Positions 8,130-16,690 are shown, numbered from the stretch's first letter. The stretch is DNA of 64,000 nt from Thiohalocapsa halophila (GCF_016583825.1 NZ_NRRV01000011.1:1-64000), one strand, 5' to 3'. Made by a program: numbers and translations. The notes: a model not told the origin generated them from the letters alone.

Positions 8130-8504
8130 ATGACCCCCGTCAGCCTGGACATCGACACCTCGGCCGAGACCGCCTGGCGCATCCTCATCGACACCGAGGA
8201 GTGGCCGCACTGGGGCCCGAGCGTGCGGGCCGTGCGGGCACCGGCCCGCCACATCGGACCTGGCATGTCCGGCCGCATCCAGACCTCCCCGGGGCTCTGG
8301 CTGCCGTTTCGCATCACCGACTGGCAGGACGGCCGCTACTGGGCCTGGCGCGTCGCAGGCATGGGCGCCACCGGCCACCGCGTGACACCCCTCGACCCGG
8401 CCCGGTGCCGGGTCAGCTTTCTCATCCCGCGCTGGGCGCCCGTGTATCGGCCCGTGTGCGAGACGGCGCTGCGGCGCATCGCCGAGCGCGCCGCAGCGCC
8501 GTGA
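8130..8504 (+). CDS. SRPBCC-family (START-like) protein
   Basis: A 124-residue protein resembling polyketide cyclase/dehydrase-type SRPBCC proteins, a helix-grip fold that binds hydrophobic ligands. Supporting features are the opening SLDIDTSAETAWRILIDTEE, the motif WPHWGPSVRAV (the usual W-P-W-x-P position of the first helix) and alternating strands to the final helix ETALRRIAERAAA. The ATG at 8130 gives a protein of family length; an in-frame ATG further upstream would overlap the opposite-strand small gene. Only a weak GCGAG precedes the start. No partner gene suggests the ligand. Confidence 0.7.
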   Translation: MTPVSLDIDTSAETAWRILIDTEEWPHWGPSVRAVRAPARHIGPGMSGRIQTSPGLWLPFRITDWQDGRYWAWRVAGMGATGHRVTPLDPARCRVSFLIPRWAPVYRPVCETALRRIAERAAAP

Positions 8505-8671
8505 CCCCAGCGCCGGGGCATCCGATCCCTAGGCCCCGCCCGATCCAGCGGGCTGGCCGCAACATCTCGAGCGCCGCGCGCCGCCAAAGCGCGCAGCAGG
8601 GCGGGGACCCGCCGCCATGGCACGCCGATCCACAGTCGTTGGCGCGCGACGCGGCATGCCACAAAGCCGGC

Positions 8672-9145
8672 TCAGCGTGCGGCTGTTGCAACCGGCCGCT
8701 GCGGTGCATAACGGATCAGAGCGCCATACGCCACGCCCAGCACGGCACCGAAGATCACATGCAGCACCAGCGTCGCGACAGGCGCCATCACGCCCAGATC
8801 CAGGGCGAAAAAGCCCGTGCCGACCAGCGGCATTAGCACGAGCATCATCAGCAGCCAGGCCCCGATGGAGAACAGCATGCCGCGCAGGGTCCAGCTGTTG
8901 CCGGGCACCATGCCGCCGATGAACGCGAACAGCAGCCCCCACAGCACCGTGCCGATGGCAACGTGCAGCGCCCAGCCAAGCATCGGCGTCGGCTGGATGC
9001 CAAGGGCATTACCACCAAGGCCGGCCAGCATGGTGATCACGTTCAGCTGGGGCAGCATCCCGAGCGACCCTTTAAGGAGCATCAGCGCGGACAGGACCAG
9101 GGTCGCCGCAAGTCCTGCCAGTAGTCCGGAAATGGGCTTCGACAT
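8672..9145 (-). CDS. four-helix inner-membrane protein (DUF6789-like)
   Basis: A 157-residue, strongly hydrophobic protein with about four membrane segments (near residues 5-25, 58-80, 88-112 and 125-145). The pattern starts MSKPISGLLAGLAATLVLSA, includes MLGWALHVAIGTVLWGLLFA and ends GAVLGVAYGALIRYAP. The layout matches small conserved membrane proteins of unknown function in Proteobacteria. An excellent ribosome binding site (GGGAGG, 5 bases before the ATG) fixes the start at 9145. No function can be given. Confidence 0.7.
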   Translation of the reverse strand: MSKPISGLLAGLAATLVLSALMLLKGSLGMLPQLNVITMLAGLGGNALGIQPTPMLGWALHVAIGTVLWGLLFAFIGGMVPGNSWTLRGMLFSIGAWLLMMLVLMPLVGTGFFALDLGVMAPVATLVLHVIFGAVLGVAYGALIRYAPQRPVATAAR

Positions 9146-9262
9146 GTCGAACCTCCCGAGTGCGTTCAAAGGCGTCCCGACCTGACGGGACTCAACCCAC
9201 CGCGGGCAAGGCGCATGCCACGGCATAGCTCCGCGTGTGGCGCCGGCGCACGCCTGGCAAGG

Positions 9263-9838
9263 ATGGGCATTGCCACCGCATCCGGGGTATATGCCCCCGC
9301 AAGGGCAAGGCTACCGCCCAACAATTCGCCAGCCGGGTCTGGATCGGAGCAGGACCAGCGCCGGGTGGGCCTAGAGCACCTACGAGCCTTGCAGGCGCAA
9401 GACCCCGGCCGCGTCGCCGCCGACATCGAGATCAGACTCCAAGCCGGCGGTCTCGACGCCGCCGCGGCATCCGACCTCGTCGCGGAATCCGGCAAGCGCG
9501 CCGGCGGGCTCCCAGCCCTCGCCGAAGCAACGCTGCCGCCGCCAATGGCCGGCAAAGGCGACAACCCAACGGCCCGGGCCTTTTGGATGTTGGCATCGGA
9601 CCTGTCGGCGTCCCTGCTGCCTGTGCTGCCCTTCGCGCTGCTGCCGATTCTGCCGGCACGCGTCGTCTCCGTGGTCCTCACCGCGGCCTTGATGCTCGCC
9701 CTCGGCGTCTGGCGGGCAAGACTCGGGCGCAGGCGCACTTTGCCGACGGCGCTCACCACCCTCGGCATCGCCGCCGCAGCCGGCGCGGTCGGACTGATCA
9801 CGGGCCAGCTGGTGGATGCCTGGTTCGGGGTGGGCTGA
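9263..9838 (+). pseudogene. N-terminally truncated VIT1/CCC1-type transporter remnant
   Basis: The C-terminal half matches iron/manganese transporters of the VIT1/CCC1 family. It has an acidic helical stretch with RRVGLEHLRALQAQDPGRV, then membrane segments LLPVLPFALLPILPARVV, VVLTAALMLALGVW and LGIAAAAGAVGLITGQLV. Intact proteins have two more membrane helices at the N terminus; here that part is replaced by low-complexity sequence, with a possible trace (GVYAPARARL) of the usual GEYVS motif. I call it a decayed copy, but a short functional variant cannot be excluded. Confidence 0.5.
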
Positions 9839-9868
9839 GGGCGGCCGGCGCGAAGCCGGCCGTAGCAT

Positions 9869-10063
9869 CTATCGGGCAACAGCAACTCGGCGCCATGAGC
9901 GCTGCCGCTGCGGACCTGCTCCAGCAGTCAGATAGCCGGGCGCGCTCGGCTCGTCGACGCAGAGGTGGGTGAGCGCCGCCCGCGCGGCCGCGTCGGCCAG
10001 GTCGCGGGCCTTGAAGACGTCGGTCTCCAGGTCGCGGCGCAGAGGCTTGGCGAGGGGCTCCAT
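9869..10063 (-). pseudogene. N-terminal fragment of an Eco57I/PglX-type DNA methyltransferase
   Basis: The first 45 residues, starting MEPLAKPLRRDLETDVFKAR and continuing with DLADAAARAALTHLCV, resemble the N terminus of large class I adenine-specific DNA methyltransferases found in BREX-like and related defence loci. GGAG precedes the ATG. After about residue 50 the similarity is lost and the frame ends. I read this as the stump of a lost defence gene. The family assignment is from memory of the motif and is moderately sure. Confidence 0.45.
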
Positions 10064-10101
10064 GGGGTCTGCTCCGTTGGCGGTGGCGGTGGCGGTGGCC
10101 G

Positions 10102-10224
10102 TCAATCGAAGTGGCCTTTGGCGTTGTAGCCCAGGATGGCGTCGTCGCTGCGGTGGTCCTGGAGCGGCAGCGACCAGACTGCGCGGCGGAGCCACGCCAG
10201 CGTGTCGGCGATGCTGGGCTTGTG
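10102..10224 (-). pseudogene. C-terminal remnant of an unidentified protein
   Basis: A short protein-like tail (SIADTLAWLRRAVWSLPLQD followed by HRSDDAILGYNAKGHFD) ends 38 bases before the methyltransferase stump on the same strand. This suggests the two were once consecutive genes. Upstream the frame runs through a palindromic repeat (TAGCCAGGCCATCCTGGCCTGG, about 10229-10250), where homology stops. A run of CGGTGG repeats lies between the two fragments (10080-10100). Confidence 0.35.
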
Positions 10225-10390
10225 CTGCTGCGTAGCCAGGCCATCCTGGCCTGGGGCATACGGGTCGGAAGCGTCGGGTGCGCTTGCTTGTTCGGGGGTG
10301 GAAGCCGTTGTTGAGCTGGGTTTACCAGGACTGGAAGCCCTGGCTACGTAGAAAGCCCTGGCTGCGTCGGTGCGGGTGTGGCTGGTGGGC

Positions 10391-10825
10391 TTAGGCATCG
10401 TCGGGTGGGTCGGGCGAGTCAGGGGTGCCATCCACGGATTTGGTCGGTCCTTGCGCGGCCGGCTCGGCAAAGGCGAGATGCAGCTCGCTCGCGGCCTGGT
10501 GCAGGCGCTTGTCGCGTGTCCAGAGGGTCGTCCCCTCACGCTGCGCGGCTGACACCAACAGGTGCACGTCGATGAAGCCGAGTCCGCGGCCCCAAAGCCG
10601 ATGCTGCTCCAGAAAGTCCAGCGCGGCGGCTCGCGTCGCCGCGCCGAGCCGGGGCAGGCCCTGCCACAGGCCCAGCATGGCCGCGCGATGCTTGACATTG
10701 CCGCAGGCGAGCTCGCCCAGCACCATCGGGTGCATGACCACGTCGGTCTGTTCCAACAGCGCGGCGAGGTGCGGCTCGCCGGCGCGCAGGTGGTCGATCC
10801 ACACGGCGGTATCCACCAGGACCAT
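10391..10825 (-). CDS. vapC: VapC-type PIN-domain ribonuclease toxin
   Basis: A 144-residue PIN-domain toxin. Acidic active-site residues are visible: Asp5 in MVLVDTAVWIDHL, Glu in MVLGELACGNV, Asp in LGFIDVHLLVSA and Asp in TLWTRDKRLH. VapC toxins cleave RNA, often initiator tRNA or rRNA, and are neutralised by VapB. The vapB gene ends 24 bases upstream on the same strand. The C-terminal 20 residues (rich in Pro and Asp) extend beyond the usual domain end. All catalytic positions are intact, in contrast to the decayed genes around it. Confidence 0.88.
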   Translation of the reverse strand: MVLVDTAVWIDHLRAGEPHLAALLEQTDVVMHPMVLGELACGNVKHRAAMLGLWQGLPRLGAATRAAALDFLEQHRLWGRGLGFIDVHLLVSAAQREGTTLWTRDKRLHQAASELHLAFAEPAAQGPTKSVDGTPDSPDPPDDA

Positions 10826-10849
10826 GGTGGCAGGGTCAGGGCAGGGAGA

Positions 10850-11050
10850 TCACGGGTCGGGCTGGGATTGCCGCCGGGGCACGGGCTCCAGCTGCGGCTG
10901 GGTGCCGCCGAGGGCCGCGAGCCGACGGGCGCTCTCACGCTCGATGAGCGCCTTGAGCCCTTCGCGGATCAGGGCCGTCTTCTCCTGCACTCCGGAGAGG
11001 CTGCGGGCCTGCTCCAGCAGGTCGTCGTCGATGTTGAGGGTGGTACGCAT
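10850..11050 (-). CDS. vapB: VapB-type ribbon-helix-helix antitoxin
   Basis: A 66-residue antitoxin. The N-terminal ribbon-helix-helix DNA-binding part is MRTTLNIDDDLLEQARSLSG followed by VQEKTALIREGLKALIE; the C-terminal tail wraps VapC. It precedes vapC with a 24-base gap. A perfect inverted repeat lies just upstream of the start (11059-11068 with 11082-11091), consistent with autorepression by the VapBC complex. Confidence 0.88.
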   Translation of the reverse strand: MRTTLNIDDDLLEQARSLSGVQEKTALIREGLKALIERESARRLAALGGTQPQLEPVPRRQSQPDP

Positions 11051-11058
11051 GGCATCAG

Positions 11059-11091
11059 GATGCAGATCAAAAAGGTTGTTCGATCTGCATC
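11059..11091 (-). promoter_or_regulatory. palindromic operator candidate of vapBC
   Basis: GATGCAGATC and GATCTGCATC form a perfect 10-bp inverted repeat separated by 13 bases, ending 9 bases before the vapB start. VapB proteins normally bind such palindromes and repress their own operon. The sequence directly shows the palindrome; the regulator assignment is inferred. Confidence 0.7.
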
Positions 11092-11112
11092 AATGTAGTC
11101 GCCCAGGTCGCG

Positions 11113-11568
11113 TTAGACCACCACGGGCCCATCGGCGAGCTTGTCGCGGATGCGCCGCTCGGCCTCCTTGAGCCAGGCGGCCAGCTCGACCCCGTCGGTC
11201 AGGGTGCGCCTGGGCAGGTCCACAGGCGCGGCCTTGACTCGGAAAGCATGCGGGGCGTGGAAGGCCAGGCTCTCGCCCTCCACCGTCAGCTCGGCGATGA
11301 CCACCAGGACCTGCTCCAGCGCCGACACCACCTGGGCCTTGCTGTCGCCATAGGCGCGGGTCAGCACCCAGACCAGCTCGCCGAGCACCAGCTGCGCCAC
11401 GCGCCCCGGGTCGGCAGCGGTGCAGCGGACCTCGATCAGCCGCGCGGCCTGGTCGGCCCTGCCGCGGATCGACAAGTACTGGCGGTCGCGGTGATGGATC
11501 AGGCTCGGCCGCAACGGGCCGACGCGCGCAGAGGGCAGGCTCCGGGTCGTCAAGCACGATTGCGGCAC
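11113..11568 (-). pseudogene. mosaic of a second PIN-toxin fragment and an unknown C-terminal fragment
   Basis: The middle of this frame (QAARLIEVRCTAADPGRVAQ, then LVLGELVWVLTRAYG) matches the central part of VapC-like PIN proteins that normally begin MIALDTNVLVRYL. That first catalytic strand is absent here. The final third (about 45 residues ending RIRDKLADGPVVV) looks like the C terminus of a different protein, possibly a defence-system ATPase. Both ends look joined by deletion, so I treat the whole as non-functional. Confidence 0.45.
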
Positions 11569-11667
11569 GCGCCTTGCTTAAGGCTTTCAGCCGATGATGG
11601 CGCGCGTGGGAGGCGCGGATCGACTCTGGAGCATTGCTTACCCCAGCGCTTACGCAGATCCCGCTGC

Positions 11668-11704
11668 AAACAAAAAGGGCCTAGCGAGAACTCGCTAAGC
11701 CCTT
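11668..11704 (-). terminator. Rho-independent terminator of the tRNA gene
   Basis: On the minus strand AAGGGCTTAGCGAG and CTCGCTAGGCCCTT form a strong stem with a two-base loop, followed by TTTTTGTTT. It lies 9 bases beyond the CCA end of the tRNA. Confidence 0.9.
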
Positions 11705-11712
11705 GGATTGTG

Positions 11713-11789
<77 letters not shown>

Positions 11790-11801
11790 ACTGAGCCGCC
11801 T

Positions 11802-11830
11802 ATGGTAGCGTCGCTGAATACTTCTGACAA
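11802..11830 (-). promoter_or_regulatory. sigma-70-type promoter of initiator tRNA
   Basis: On the minus strand TTGTCA (11825-11830) and TACCAT (11802-11807) are separated by exactly 17 bases, placing the start point a few bases before the tRNA 5' end. GC-rich bases follow the -10 element, as in stringently controlled stable-RNA promoters. Confidence 0.65.
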
Positions 11831-11903
11831 GACCCTTTCAAGAGATTTTTCTGCTCTGCTACTTCAAGTCTAGCAACACGCGGTTGGGTTGCTGGGCTGC
11901 GCC

Positions 11904-12048
11904 GTGGGAGCGGCCTCGGGCCGCGATGCCCCGGTCGGAGTGCCGTCGCGGCGGGACGCCGCTCCCACAGCGGCAGGAGCACCGTGGGAGCGGTCTCTGG
12001 CCGCGATGCTCGAGGCGGAGCGCTGTCGCGGCCGGAGGCCGCTCCCAC
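11904..12048. repeat. two REPIN units of the GTGGGAGCGGC family
   Basis: Units at 11904-11968 and 11984-12048, each opening GTGGGAGCGG-C/T and closing GCCGCTCCCAC in inverted orientation. They lie just 4 bases beyond the stop of the c'-type cytochrome gene. They are diverged relatives of the seven-unit array at 19078-19691. Confidence 0.85.
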
Positions 12049-12052
12049 TGGG

Positions 12053-12538
12053 TCAATCGTGGGGGGAGAAGTCCTGCGGATAGGGGTTGGTGTGGTTGCG
12101 GCGGATATGGATGTAGCCGTGCTCGGAGGCGGCGTGGCAGTTGTTGCAGCCGGTGATGAGCTCGTTGTAAGCGGCGTCGATGGGCTCGCGCTCGCCCTTG
12201 TCGATGGCGGCTTCCATCTGCTCGAAGGCGGGCATCAGGGTCTTTTGCAGGTTCTCGGCGATGGGGATGCCTTCGTAGTCCTCGACCTCGCTGACGGCGT
12301 CGATGACCTCTTCCACCTCGTGGGCGTAGAAGTCCTCCAGCGTGGGGTTGTTGGCATCGATGGCGAGGCCGAGCTTGTGCACGTAGTACTGCATGTTCTG
12401 CATCAGCAGCAGCAGGTGCATGCCCTCGAATGGTGAGTGATGGTCTTCTCCGTGGTGGTCGTCGTCGCTGGCCATGGCGGCGTGCGACAAGCTGACGGCG
12501 GCGATCAGGCTCAGAGTGGCGAGAGGTTTGCGAAACAT
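12053..12538 (-). CDS. periplasmic monoheme cytochrome, c'-like
   Basis: A 161-residue secreted protein. A signal peptide runs to about residue 23 (LSHAAMA). Then comes a His/Asp-rich segment (SDDDHHGEDHH), a mostly helical body, and one heme-attachment motif CNNCH at 131-135 near the C terminus. A helical protein with the heme motif close to the C terminus is the layout of class II cytochromes (cytochrome c'), though other monoheme helical families are possible. AGGAG before the ATG at 12538 fixes the start. The diheme cytochrome gene lies 131 bases upstream on the same strand, so both may work in one electron-transfer route. Confidence 0.75.
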   Translation of the reverse strand: MFRKPLATLSLIAAVSLSHAAMASDDDHHGEDHHSPFEGMHLLLLMQNMQYYVHKLGLAIDANNPTLEDFYAHEVEEVIDAVSEVEDYEGIPIAENLQKTLMPAFEQMEAAIDKGEREPIDAAYNELITGCNNCHAASEHGYIHIRRNHTNPYPQDFSPHD

Positions 12539-12669
12539 CGGATGCTCCTGTTGGGGTTGATTAGTAAGGGGTAGAAGGTCGCGGGGTGCAGATGCGCGAG
12601 CCCGTGGCGGGCGGGATGACGCCCGCACCGGCCGCGGCCGTACGAGGGGCGATGGGCGATGGGCGATGA

Positions 12670-14121
12670 CTAGAGCGTCTTGAGGTATTCCAGCAGCGCC
12701 GTACGCTCGGACCGGCTCAGCTCGTCGCCGAAGTCGTGCCCCTGGTTGCCGTAGCCGCGCCTAGTGGTGTCGTAGACCCACTTCTGCGCTTCCAGGCTCG
12801 CGAACTGCTCACGGCCCTGCTCCAGCTCGCGGTACTGCCAGCCGAGCGCGGCCTGGTCGTAGTCGGGATCGGCACCGTCGTGGCGCCAGTAGGTGGGGCG
12901 CTTTTCGGTGTCCAGCAGGCCGGCGATGGTGGGCACGGCGCCGTTGTGCAGATAAGGTGCAGTGGCCCAGACGCCGTCCAGCGGCGGGGCGACATAACCG
13001 CGGCCGGGCACGGCGTCGGAATGGCGGCCGTAGAAGGAGCTTTCGAACCAACGGATGTAGTCCTCGGCGTCGTCGACGGCGGCCTCGGCCATGGCCGGGT
13101 CGGTGCCGACTTCGTCCAGGCCCACCAGCTTGTTCGGATAGTGCTCGCCGCGGCCGTAGCGGCCGTGGCATTCCTTGCATTCGCGGTTGAAGACGCGCTC
13201 GCCGTCGGCGGCGAGGGCCTGGTCGATGGGCCAGGGGTAGTCGGGCGCCTCCAGCGTGGCCAGGTAGGCGGCGACGTCGGTGAACCAGCGGTCAATCTCG
13301 CGCGCCTCGGCGACGCTGTCGGTGCAGGTGGTGGAGGCCAGGATCATGGTGCCGACATGATCGCCCCGGCCCTGCCCGTTGTAGAACATGGCGTGCTTCT
13401 TATCCACGTTCCACCAGGGCGGCACGCTGACGGGCAGCACGTCTTCGGGCGGGGGCTCCATCAGCGGCTCGTCGGACCAGGCAAGGGTCTCCGGGTCGCG
13501 GTGGGCCATGAGCGCCAGGGTCAGGGCCTGCGCCGGATTGGCGCCGACGGTGTCGGTCATGGTCCAGGGGGCGATGGCGGCGAGCCTGTCCGCCCAGTCC
13601 TGCCAGGCGGCGGCCTCGGCCTCGCCTTCCACGTAGGCGCCGGCGGCCTCCACGGCCATGACCGGGTCGCGGGTGAAGTCCAGGAATTCGTTGCCGAGGC
13701 CGATCACCAGCTCGCCGTTCAGCGGCGCCGCATGGCAGCCGAGGCAGTTGCTGGTGACCAGCTCCACGCCGCTGTCGGCGGTGTGGGCGGTGAGCTGGTA
13801 GGGCAGCTCGGTGTTGCGATCCTCGCGGCCCGGCAGGTCGTATTCCGGCGCCGGCGCGCCGGTGCTGGCGGCATAGGCGCTGTAGGGCAGACCGCAGGTG
13901 ACCACGGCGCGGTTCAGCAGCGCCTTGCGACCGGCCTGCGGGTCGCCCGGGCGCTGCTCGGCGGGCGGGATTTCGCCGGGCTCGGCGATGACCACCTCCG
14001 GCGGCTGCTCGCCGCAGCCGGTGAGGGCGAGCGCTAGGGCGGCGGCGAGCCAGCTGGCGGGCCCGGCGACGGGCGCCGCGGCAGGAAAGGGCAGGCGGCG
14101 CATGGAAGAGGTTGTTTGCAT
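12670..14121 (-). CDS. diheme c-type cytochrome lipoprotein, RoxA/cytochrome-peroxidase-like
   Basis: A 483-residue lipoprotein precursor with lipobox LALTGC (Cys36). Two heme motifs are CLGCH at 126-130 and CKECH at 315-319. Around the second domain are the patterns PPWWNVDKKHAMFYNGQGRG and APPLDGVWATAPYLHNGAVP. The latter is typical of diheme proteins related to cytochrome c peroxidases and rubber oxygenase RoxA. The exact substrate is unknown; I favour a periplasmic redox enzyme anchored to a membrane. Either ATG at 14121 or 14103 is possible; neither has a strong ribosome binding site. Confidence 0.72.
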   Translation of the reverse strand: MQTTSSMRRLPFPAAAPVAGPASWLAAALALALTGCGEQPPEVVIAEPGEIPPAEQRPGDPQAGRKALLNRAVVTCGLPYSAYAASTGAPAPEYDLPGREDRNTELPYQLTAHTADSGVELVTSNCLGCHAAPLNGELVIGLGNEFLDFTRDPVMAVEAAGAYVEGEAEAAAWQDWADRLAAIAPWTMTDTVGANPAQALTLALMAHRDPETLAWSDEPLMEPPPEDVLPVSVPPWWNVDKKHAMFYNGQGRGDHVGTMILASTTCTDSVAEAREIDRWFTDVAAYLATLEAPDYPWPIDQALAADGERVFNRECKECHGRYGRGEHYPNKLVGLDEVGTDPAMAEAAVDDAEDYIRWFESSFYGRHSDAVPGRGYVAPPLDGVWATAPYLHNGAVPTIAGLLDTEKRPTYWRHDGADPDYDQAALGWQYRELEQGREQFASLEAQKWVYDTTRRGYGNQGHDFGDELSRSERTALLEYLKTL

Positions 14122-14622
14122 CGGGTTTGGCGCAGGGAGACTGCTCGGTTTGCCGCGGGGTCGATCACGCTCTGGGCGCACCGACCGGCGGGGTCTGTGT
14201 CGGGGCTGCGCTGCCGGCATCTGCCGGTATCGCAACATAAGTGGGCGCTGATTGACAGCTGGATCGGGACCGGTGCTGCCACCGTCGTGACAGACGCAGG
14301 CGGGCGTGGTTCCGGGGTGGCCCGGCCGAAGTCCAAAGCCGGGGCGTCGGTTTAGCCGCTTGCGTCGGGCTTCGCTGGCGCTCAGCGCCGACCTACGTCG
14401 GCCGCGTGCGACTGCGCGCTTTTGTCCCCTGGCTATGGGGTTCGCGGGTCGTGTGCCGTTCTGGCTGGAATAGCATGCGCCCCTGCAAGCGGTCCTCGTA
14501 CCAGGCGCCCGCCGCGGGCATCGAGCCCGCGGCGGGCGCGGCCGACTGGAAGTCGGCGCTCCCGGTCGTCGGCGTCCCGGTGGTCCGGGCTGGCCGTGCT
14601 GCCGGGTGGTGATCGCCTTGGC
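14122..14622. other. intergenic region with palindromic repeats
   Basis: No gene recognised. There is a palindrome around 14367-14395 (GGGCTTCGCTGGCGCTCAGC). A two-hairpin repeat at 14504-14566 resembles 51044-51105. The left part probably carries the promoter of the diheme cytochrome gene. Confidence 0.5.
14504..14566. repeat. two-hairpin intergenic repeat, copy 1
   Basis: The pattern GGGCATCGAGCCCGCGGCGG followed by GGCCGACTGGAAGTCGGCGCT contains two adjacent small palindromes. A related copy at 51044-51105 reads GGGCATCGAGCCCCCGGCG then GCCGGCTGAAAGCCGGCGCTT. The stems differ in sequence but keep pairing, which points to a structural constraint. Confidence 0.55.
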
Positions 14623-15843
14623 TCAGCCGTCGGCAGGGGCGTAGCCGCTCAGGTCCATGCGCCCGCCGCCGGCGACGGGCTCGCCGGCGCGCTCGCCGTC
14701 GATGGCGACGGCGCCGCTCCAGAGGCGCTCGCCGAGCATGATCTCCTGGTCCGGCTGCAGGGCGCGGATGTCCAGCGACAGATCCAGCCCCGGTGCCGCG
14801 AGCCGCCAGGCGACGGGATAGGTGGCGGCGCCGTCGCTACTGCGCCAGGTGGCCTCCTTGGGCGCCAGGGTCAGTGCCCGGCGCTGGAGCACGCGGGTGC
14901 CGCCGTCGGGGGCGATGACCAGGCAGGTGGGCACCGGCGTGCCGCCGCCGGCACGCCGGCGCAGGTGGATGCAGAGCAGCTCGCTGGCGTCGTCCAGCTG
15001 GAGCAGAAAGCGGTTCAGGGCCAGCTGCCCGCGGGTGCCGGCGAGCCCGACACCGGCACCGCCCCAGACATGATCCAGCCAGGCGCTGCCGCTGACGCGG
15101 GTCTCGGCGTCGTCGCGCAGGAGCCGCCCGCTCAGGCCAAGCCTGGGCTGGGCGAGCCAGCGGAACGCCGGGCCCCTGTCCTGCCCGCCCGGTGCACCGG
15201 CGCCGCCGGTCAGCAGGCTCGCGGCCGGCGTGACGGGGGCCTTCTCCGATGTCAGGGCAAGCTCCAGCCGCGCGCCTTCGGCGGCCACCGCGAGGCGGCC
15301 GGCGGCGAGTCCTCCCGCGCTGTCGGCACCGCCCGAGCGTAACCGCCAGTCCTCCAGCCAGACCTCCGGCGGGTCCGTCGTTGCACCGGCGAGCCCGGCG
15401 GCGGTGCGGCTCGCGCGCTCGGCGCGCAGGGGCTCGCCGTCCTCGGGCACCAGGGCGAAGCGCCCGAGCAGCAGGGCGTCGGCGGCGAGCCCGGAGGCGC
15501 GCCCGCCGTCCTCGCCCGGCGCGCGCAGCCCCAGGCGCACCAGGGTGAGGCGCAGGCCGTAGCGCCGGCCGTCGTCGGCGCGCAACTGCCCGGTGAGGTC
15601 CCAGAGCTCGGTGCGGAAAGCGGGGTGCGGGCCCAGGTCCTGCGGCAGCTCGGGGGTCCAGTCGGCGGTGGCGTCCAACGCTGCGAAGCTGTCCTGACCA
15701 TCCGGCGGCAGTGCCGCGGCCAGCGCCGCCGGGTCCAGCAGCCGCGGGCTGGCGGCGTCGCCGCCGGGCCAGAGCCACCAGGCACCGAGCACAATCAGGG
15801 CCACCGCGAGCCAGGGCAGCGCCCGTGTGAGCAGGCTGCGCAT
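14623..15843 (-). CDS. lipocalin-like AttH/CrtC-family protein
   Basis: A 406-residue membrane-anchored protein with one N-terminal hydrophobic helix (residues 3-24). The body matches the lipocalin-like family of AttH and carotenoid 1,2-hydratase CrtC: an early FRTELWDLTGQLR strand, the central motif GSAWLDHVWGG (usual form W-x-DH-x-WG) and a later YPVAWRLAAPGLDLSLDI. In other bacteria AttH-like genes usually sit beside an ABC transporter and permease; none is adjacent, so the role is open. Purple bacteria also use CrtC in carotenoid synthesis, but no other crt gene is here. ATG 15843 is chosen; a GTG at 15852 is an alternative. Confidence 0.65.
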   Translation of the reverse strand: MRSLLTRALPWLAVALIVLGAWWLWPGGDAASPRLLDPAALAAALPPDGQDSFAALDATADWTPELPQDLGPHPAFRTELWDLTGQLRADDGRRYGLRLTLVRLGLRAPGEDGGRASGLAADALLLGRFALVPEDGEPLRAERASRTAAGLAGATTDPPEVWLEDWRLRSGGADSAGGLAAGRLAVAAEGARLELALTSEKAPVTPAASLLTGGAGAPGGQDRGPAFRWLAQPRLGLSGRLLRDDAETRVSGSAWLDHVWGGAGVGLAGTRGQLALNRFLLQLDDASELLCIHLRRRAGGGTPVPTCLVIAPDGGTRVLQRRALTLAPKEATWRSSDGAATYPVAWRLAAPGLDLSLDIRALQPDQEIMLGERLWSGAVAIDGERAGEPVAGGGRMDLSGYAPADG

Positions 15844-15880
15844 CAGCAACACCGCCCGAGCCGAGTCACGCGCGGGCCCA

Positions 15881-16690
15881 TCAGGCCTTGCTCGCGCGCG
15901 CGTATTCCGCCTCGGCGCGCGGCAGCATGGCCCGCAATTGGGCGATGCGCCGGTCGTCCAGCGGGTGGGTGCTCAGGAACTCCGGCGGCTTGCCGCCGCC
16001 CTGCTCGCGGTTGTAGGCCTGGAAGCGCTGCCAGAAGGCGATGGCCTCCTGCGGGTTATAGCCGGCGCGGGCCATGTAGAGCAGGCCCAACTCGTCCGCC
16101 TCCAGCTCGTGCACCCGGGAGTACGGCAGCAGCACGCCCACCTGGGCGCCGAGCCCATAGGCCTGCATGATCCCCTGGCGGGCGCCGGGGGCGTTCTGGG
16201 CCAGGGCGGCGTCGGCGATGGCCCCGAGCATCTGCAGACCCAGGGTCTGTGAGGCCCGCTCGGCGCCGTGACGGGCCACCACATGGGCGACCTCATGGGC
16301 GAGGACCGTGGCCAAGCCGGCCTCGTTCTTGGTGATCTCGAGGATGCCGGTGTTGACGCCGACCTTGCCCCCCGGCAGCGCGAAGGCGTTGGGCGTGTCG
16401 TCCTCGAACAGGACGAATTCCCAGTCTGCGTATTCCACCGGGGCCACCTTGGCGATGCGTCGACCGACCCGGCGAACCATGTCCGCGTTCTTGCCGCTGG
16501 TGATATAGGGCTTCTGCTCCTTGAGCTGGCTGAAGGCCTTCAGGCCCATCTGGGCCTCCTGCGCCGGGTCCATCAGGATCAGCTGGCTGCGCCCGGTCTC
16601 CGGGGCGGTGGCGCAGCCGGCGGCGACGGCAAGCGTCAACAGCGCCGCGATGACGAGCCGCAGCAGGGCCGGGGGCATGGCTTGGAGCAT
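15881..16690 (-). CDS. M48-family zinc metallopeptidase lipoprotein (LoiP-like)
   Basis: A 269-residue lipoprotein precursor with signal peptide and lipobox AAGC (Cys26). The zinc motif HEVAH is at 132-136, preceded by NAFALPGGKVGVNTGIL; the third ligand is Glu in HELEADELG around residue 194. These features match periplasmic M48 peptidases such as LoiP/YggG and the BepA group without TPR repeats. They take part in outer-membrane protein quality control. It is encoded directly downstream of the RNase J-like gene (18-base gap), so the two may be co-transcribed. Confidence 0.88.
   Translation of the reverse strand: MLQAMPPALLRLVIAALLTLAVAAGCATAPETGRSQLILMDPAQEAQMGLKAFSQLKEQKPYITSGKNADMVRRVGRRIAKVAPVEYADWEFVLFEDDTPNAFALPGGKVGVNTGILEITKNEAGLATVLAHEVAHVVARHGAERASQTLGLQMLGAIADAALAQNAPGARQGIMQAYGLGAQVGVLLPYSRVHELEADELGLLYMARAGYNPQEAIAFWQRFQAYNREQGGGKPPEFLSTHPLDDRRIAQLRAMLPRAEAEYARASKA

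Noticed and set aside
12736-14037. 433-residue plus-strand open frame
   Set aside because: Antisense shadow of the diheme cytochrome gene.
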